Made by a program: the position numbers and the translations under genes. A DNA stretch of 64,000 nucleotides from positions 62,001-126,000 of the forward strand of contig NZ_LRML01000007.1 of the NCBI RefSeq assembly GCF_001647285.1, written 5' to 3'. The stretch's first letter is position 1; every line of letters starts with the position of its first letter. The stretch is from Rufibacter roseus (lineage in GTDB: Bacteria > Bacteroidota > Bacteroidia > Cytophagales > Hymenobacteraceae). Below the pieces are notes generated by a model. The model made no database searches. It was not told the DNA's origin and worked only from the letters and a program-made list of their open reading frames with translations. This document shows positions 61,301 to 64,000 of this stretch, piece after piece.

Positions 61301-62304
61301 GCGTTCATCCGGTAAGCTACTATTACTATATCACCCGGCTGAAACTGCGTTTGTACCGGGATTGTAGTAAACATAATAGTTTGCATTTCAGACACAGCAT
61401 TGTCGCTTTCGTCTTCCACCACATCGGCTTTCAGGGCTACGTAGTATTGCTGGTTGTTCTGCAGTGGCTGCGCCGGCACCAGCGTTATAGTTCTACCAGA
61501 AAAAGTAGCATCAAAGGCAACATCGGTTCCGTTGGCTCCTCCCATTTTCAACTCCACCAGGGCATCAACGTTGGTGTTATCAAGAGCCGAATTGTCCTTC
61601 AGGCGGATGTCCTCATTAAATGTAATGGTAGGCTGAACGTTCACAGCTACGCCGGTGGAATTGGCAGCCGGTGAGAAAACTACTGTAGGGGCTACCATGT
61701 CGGCGCCAGTAGGGTTTCCCTCTAGCGTTACGTTATCAAAGCGGTTGTTTCCGCCAGTGCCTCCACCCTCTGCGGCAAAGGCTATTTTAAATTTGAAATT
61801 GGGGTTATCATTTACCGCCGGAAGGTCTGAGAAATCAAGGGTTTGCAGCGTAGGGTTTCCGTCAACCGGTGAAATGGTGGTAAAATCCACAAAATTGGTA
61901 CCGTCTGTTGAATAAGAAACCAGCTGGCTTCCGGCTCCCTGACCAGACCGGCGGGTAGCGTATTTCACAACCACATTCTGGTAGCCCGTAGTGGGCACGG
62001 CAAATACCAATTCTCCACCAATTGGGTTGTTGAACCGCAGGTGAGTGCCAGAAGCATCGTTGTTGCGGGCGTTAGGGTTCGTTACCTCAAACCCTTGGTT
62101 TACATTGCTAGTGGTTTCTACAGAACTGGTACCACCAACCGTATGGGTAATGCTCGCACCGTTGATGAGTGTGACGCTGGACTGGAGCAGCGAAGCCACA
62201 TCGGCAGAGTTGTTGAAGTTCCAGTAATGCACCAGCGTCTGCGCCGATACGTCTTGGATAAAATTCGCCAGTACGGCGATTAAAACCAGTAGTTTTTTTC
62301 TCAT
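58384..62304 (-). CDS. Large secreted multidomain protein with choice-of-anchor-I-like domain and T9SS sorting signal
   Basis: The 1306-residue product has a signal peptide (about 1-22), a lectin-like N-terminal domain (about 23-200), Ig-like modules (AANSTGVAVNVQPTITFNED), a lamin-tail-like segment (about 325-510) and a Calx-beta-like part (about 640-730). A beta-propeller region of about 500 residues then follows (FSPDGTKVLTANEGQPNDAY, LEPEYITVSADSRTAWVT, GPEPEGVVVATI), matching choice-of-anchor I proteins. The end (FVLYPNPSNGALVHF to GLYLVRTEKG) is a type A type IX secretion sorting domain. It should be exported to the cell surface or medium. Domain borders are approximate and the substrate is unknown. 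Confidence 0.88.
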   Translation of the reverse strand: MRKKLLVLIAVLANFIQDVSAQTLVHYWNFNNSADVASLLQSSVTLINGASITHTVGGTSSVETTSNVNQGFEVTNPNARNNDASGTHLRFNNPIGGELVFAVPTTGYQNVVVKYATRRSGQGAGSQLVSYSTDGTNFVDFTTISPVDGNPTLQTLDFSDLPAVNDNPNFKFKIAFAAEGGGTGGNNRFDNVTLEGNPTGADMVAPTVVFSPAANSTGVAVNVQPTITFNEDIRLKDNSALDNTNVDALVELKMGGANGTDVAFDATFSGRTITLVPAQPLQNNQQYYVALKADVVEDESDNAVSEMQTIMFTTIPVQTQFQPGDIVIVAYRMNATGTEDEFAFLPLVDILPGTLVHFTDAKFTSNTQAQCAGGLTWTAPASGVAAGTVIRIQNDVPSASIGTLTGSGFGLSSGGDQIIVYTGTPENPSYTTALSSNEWLAANTSCSGSNSMLPAGMSDGATSINLSAATGNVSGNTANAFYSGPQTGTKAQLQEAILNPANWTGTGSGTAAQTWPTWAFPGPPAVVSASTSSNTSIQLVFNRDLELASATNLANYTGIAGLQQADLSDDKRTVTLTFSAPFAAGTAYALQVNGVKDLEDRAMFSAYTYNFTYNSTLAWKEKFMTAMEDAGTVQVELSLVNPSAATVEVVVKAAPFSTAGAADVTYTTQTLTFTGNSTATQVISIPIVDDAIAEQDEYLVLSLENASGLTVSGSQYLTLYIKDNDRMAPQPSREIELSHVSSFTPNSNEGSTTEIVVHDAATQRLFMTSAEQGRLDIADFSNPASIQLIRSIDMTPYGGITSVAVKNGMVAVASPNADEQQNGSVVFFNTNGDFQKQVTVGALPDMITFSPDGTKVLTANEGQPNDAYTIDPEGSISVIDVSGGIAGLEQSHVTTLLFDSFNSQEASLIAAGVRKTKASSTLSQDLEPEYITVSADSRTAWVTLQENNAIAEINLQNNTITHVRALGTKDMSLMGNGFDASDNNGQVLIANWPVKSFYIPDAVANYTVGGTTYLVTANEGDEKEYAGLVERTTVGAANLDPTAFPHAAILNENHNLGRFRISNLQGDTDGDGDLDELYSVGSRSFSIWNAQTGTLVYDSGDDFELFTSKDPSIAPLFNADNEGNGFKSRSRAKGPEPEGVVVATIDEKNYAFVALERVGGVMVYNVTDPANPQFVDYKNNRSLTSFSGDHGPEGMYYVESQSSPDNKPYLLVANELSGSVSVYRILNTLTSVGEEIAAAADFVLYPNPSNGALVHFNRQANVDVLDGLGRRVYTAKGVKSLDVSGFAKGLYLVRTEKGEVRRLLVN

Positions 62305-62463
62305 AATTATTAGGTTGGGAACGATAGCAATAGATGTTGCTAAAGTACCCCGCCCGTATTACGCGAGCGTTACCTTCTAATTACCAGTACATAAACAAAA
62401 CGTTAACAAGAAATTACCCAACTAACAGAACAGGTTGTAAAGTGGTATTGTGATTCTTCAGAA

Positions 62464-62742
62464 TTATTTTTTGTCTGAATGGCCCAAGCTCTTGTTGGGG
62501 TTCACCACATCTCTTACCAGCTGCTTCAGTTCTTTCACCTCCGGGAAACGGCCAGCGGTTTTGCGGTCAAAAATCTCCTGCTCGTTTACCCTTATGCTGT
62601 AGCAGCCGCTCACCTCGCTGGGCTGCAAGAGCACGCCATACACCTCCTCGGTGAAAGTAGTTAACAGTTCCTGGGCCATGTAGGCGGCCCGCAACATCCA
62701 CCCGCACTTGGGGCAGTATTCTATGGTGATGGTCTGTTTCAA
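62464..62742 (-). CDS. SelT/SelW/SelH-like (Rdx family) protein
   Basis: The 92-residue product has the CxxC motif in IEYCPKCGWMLRA near the N-terminus and the family's VSGCYSIRVNEQEIFDRKTAGRFPE segment, so it belongs to the thioredoxin-like Rdx family. In eukaryotes the second Cys is a selenocysteine; here both are Cys. Likely a small cytoplasmic redox protein. It lies 117 bp downstream of the rubredoxin-domain gene on the same strand. Confidence 0.88.
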   Translation of the reverse strand: MKQTITIEYCPKCGWMLRAAYMAQELLTTFTEEVYGVLLQPSEVSGCYSIRVNEQEIFDRKTAGRFPEVKELKQLVRDVVNPNKSLGHSDKK

Positions 62743-62859
62743 GGAATAAGCTAGTTAGCAGTGAGAACGCTGTTTCTGCCCTTTTTAACGAAAGTAAACC
62801 AAAAACGGCATGAGTCCTGAATACGCGGCACCAGTCTACAGCTACTGTTCCCGTTTTAA

Positions 62860-64000
62860 TCAAGTAAGCGCAAGGGAGCTGCCGGTCACGGCAAAGTTTT
62901 CTTTAGGAGCACCACAGGTGGGGCATTCATACCCTGCTATCTCCTCAAAAGGAGTTCCTTGCGGCACCTTGTTGAATTCATCACCAAAGTTCTCGTCATA
63001 CATAGTGAAGCAGTGCTGGCATTGGTATACTTTATGCACCGCCAGTTCAGTCGTGGCACTTTGTGCCTGCTCAGAAGACAGTACCGCCACCGCCAGCGGC
63101 TCAGGGTCGCTTTGCTGCTCATAGTAGAATTCACAGAGTGCTACCAGGTGCCCGTGCAACTCTTCTTTGCTCAGCCCTTTTTTATAGCTGATGAAATCTT
63201 TGGAGTTGGGGTTAAAGTCGCGGGTGTAAAGAATCTCGAACAGCTCTTCGGTTAGCGTCGCCCCATTGGCGATGTCTTGCTGGGTACGGATGATGATGGA
63301 ACCAAAAAGACCAGTCTTCGGCTGGGTTTTAATGGCGAAGCACAGGCGGTAAGTTCTCACATCATCCTCGTTGAACTTCTGTACCAAATAGTTTTTCAGA
63401 TTCAGGCCGTAAGCGCACTGGTCCTCCACCTGCCAGTTCAGCTCATTGGAGGCATGGCGCACGTTTATCCGGAAACTGCTGAGCACGTTATCCCACAGGT
63501 CGCGGTCGGGCAATTCAATGCCTTTCACCACCAACGATTTCCAGGGGGTAGTGTACAGCTGGCCAATTCGCGTCTGGAGGCATATTTTGCAGATGTTTTT
63601 CAAAAAAGAGACCGGAAACAGCTCGTCGCGCCGGTAAATACCCAGCCATAGCTTGTTGCCGTACCGGTTGAACCCCTCGTAGTACGGCAATTTAAATTCA
63701 GGCAGTTTTAGGGAGTGGGTAATAGGCTGAATCACAAAATTTCCGCTGGCCCGCACCATGTCATGCAAGCGGTTTCCGTCTATGGCCCGTTGGTCGTAAA
63801 ACAGTTCTTTATGGGCGAAAATAAGGCGCTCAATGGCGCTGCTTATACCTGGAATATCCTCTGAATACACCAGCGAGGGCCACTGGTAAATGATGTTGGT
63901 CTTAGGAAAACGGATGTACAGAAACCAATAGTTGCTAGTCTCCGAGGAAATAAAGTTAAGGTTACCGGTAAAGAAAGGCACAAATGCCTGGTTATTGTCT
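62860..64000 (-). CDS. C-terminal rubredoxin-domain protein (partial at right edge)
   Basis: The visible 379 residues are the 3' part of a longer gene; the frame runs off the window, and the GTG at 63981 is an internal Val codon. The last 60 residues are rubredoxin-like (YQCQHCFTMYDENFGDE, then GYECPTCGAPKENFAV), with four Cys for one iron. The preceding 310 residues contain scattered Cys (KNICKICLQTRIG) and NRYGNKLWLGIYRRDELFP, reminiscent of nitrite/sulfite reductase-like or ferredoxin-linked modules, but I cannot name the family. Probably an electron-transfer protein. Confidence 0.75.
   Translation of the reverse strand, partial: DNNQAFVPFFTGNLNFISSETSNYWFLYIRFPKTNIIYQWPSLVYSEDIPGISSAIERLIFAHKELFYDQRAIDGNRLHDMVRASGNFVIQPITHSLKLPEFKLPYYEGFNRYGNKLWLGIYRRDELFPVSFLKNICKICLQTRIGQLYTTPWKSLVVKGIELPDRDLWDNVLSSFRINVRHASNELNWQVEDQCAYGLNLKNYLVQKFNEDDVRTYRLCFAIKTQPKTGLFGSIIIRTQQDIANGATLTEELFEILYTRDFNPNSKDFISYKKGLSKEELHGHLVALCEFYYEQQSDPEPLAVAVLSSEQAQSATTELAVHKVYQCQHCFTMYDENFGDEFNKVPQGTPFEEIAGYECPTCGAPKENFAVTGSSLALT

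Overview
The window looks like a chromosomal stretch from a member of the Bacteroidota, most likely a Cytophagales/Hymenobacteraceae organism (inference). Supporting signs are several promoter-like TAnnTTTG elements close to start codons, a C-terminal type IX secretion sorting domain (58384-62304), a DnaB helicase with a Gly-rich tail, split transketolase subunits, a SLC13/RCK permease, a very large PAS/GAF hybrid kinase, and a Bcp/PrxQ-rich gene set. No phage, transposase, integrase or CRISPR array was recognised. Genes have moderate G+C. Some intergenic stretches are strikingly AT-rich, above all 34.6-36.1 kb.

Layout. 0-5.1 kb: leftward genes for a secreted S41-like protein, two exported or membrane-anchored proteins of unknown function and dnaB. 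5.1-6.0 kb: a divergent dnaB/mpl gap with four near-consensus DnaA boxes, a heptad array and remnants of intergenic repeats. 6-23.8 kb: mostly rightward genes for peptidoglycan recycling (mpl), an exonuclease, FAH-fold and M23 proteins, PrxQ, transketolase N and C subunits with a VWA gene between them, an ECF sigma cassette, an aminotransferase, an SLC13 permease and pfkA. 23.9-26 kb: miaA and a glycosyltransferase, leftward. 26.1-34.4 kb: a 1755-residue hybrid kinase, a lone receiver, a metallo-beta-lactamase-fold hydrolase and an NFACT/RqcH-like protein. 34.5-36.1 kb: tRNA-Leu(GAG) and a 1.5 kb AT-rich, G-poor gene desert. 36-45 kb: DUF1206, PhzF, a second PrxQ, DUF2461, an orphan RskA-like protein, YdcF, DUF2905, a GAF-PAS-H-box protein without an ATPase domain, and topoisomerase III. 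45.5-47 kb: a disordered Gly/Ser/Asn/Tyr-rich prion-like protein. 47-52 kb: carbonic anhydrase, SulP transporter and an OmpR-type two-component system. 52-64 kb: Bcr/CflA efflux, an HExxH lipoprotein, a glucan phosphorylase-like protein, tandem UspA, a cupin, a 1306-residue T9SS cargo protein, a SelW-like protein and a partial rubredoxin-domain protein.

The most striking structure the genes do not explain is a family of about 40-nt intergenic palindromes (arms CTGTTTTAGGCTG ... CAGCCTAAAACAG). I found 18 copies, nearly all just downstream of genes. In several the dyad continues into flanking sequence unique to that copy, or the pairing is kept although the bases differ. A second, separate class consists of short arrays with a strict 7-nt period, twice arranged as inverted pairs around a gap. 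Other points worth attention are four perfectly phased 11-bp direct repeats upstream of the SulP gene next to an OmpR-type regulator, a phosphorylase-like protein with Thr where the PLP lysine is expected, an S41-like protein with Gly where the nucleophilic Ser is expected, and a G10 homopolymer inside an M48 peptidase gene.

All functional calls come from reading motifs by eye. No database search, GC-skew calculation or folding program was run. Coordinates of short motifs may be off by a base or two.
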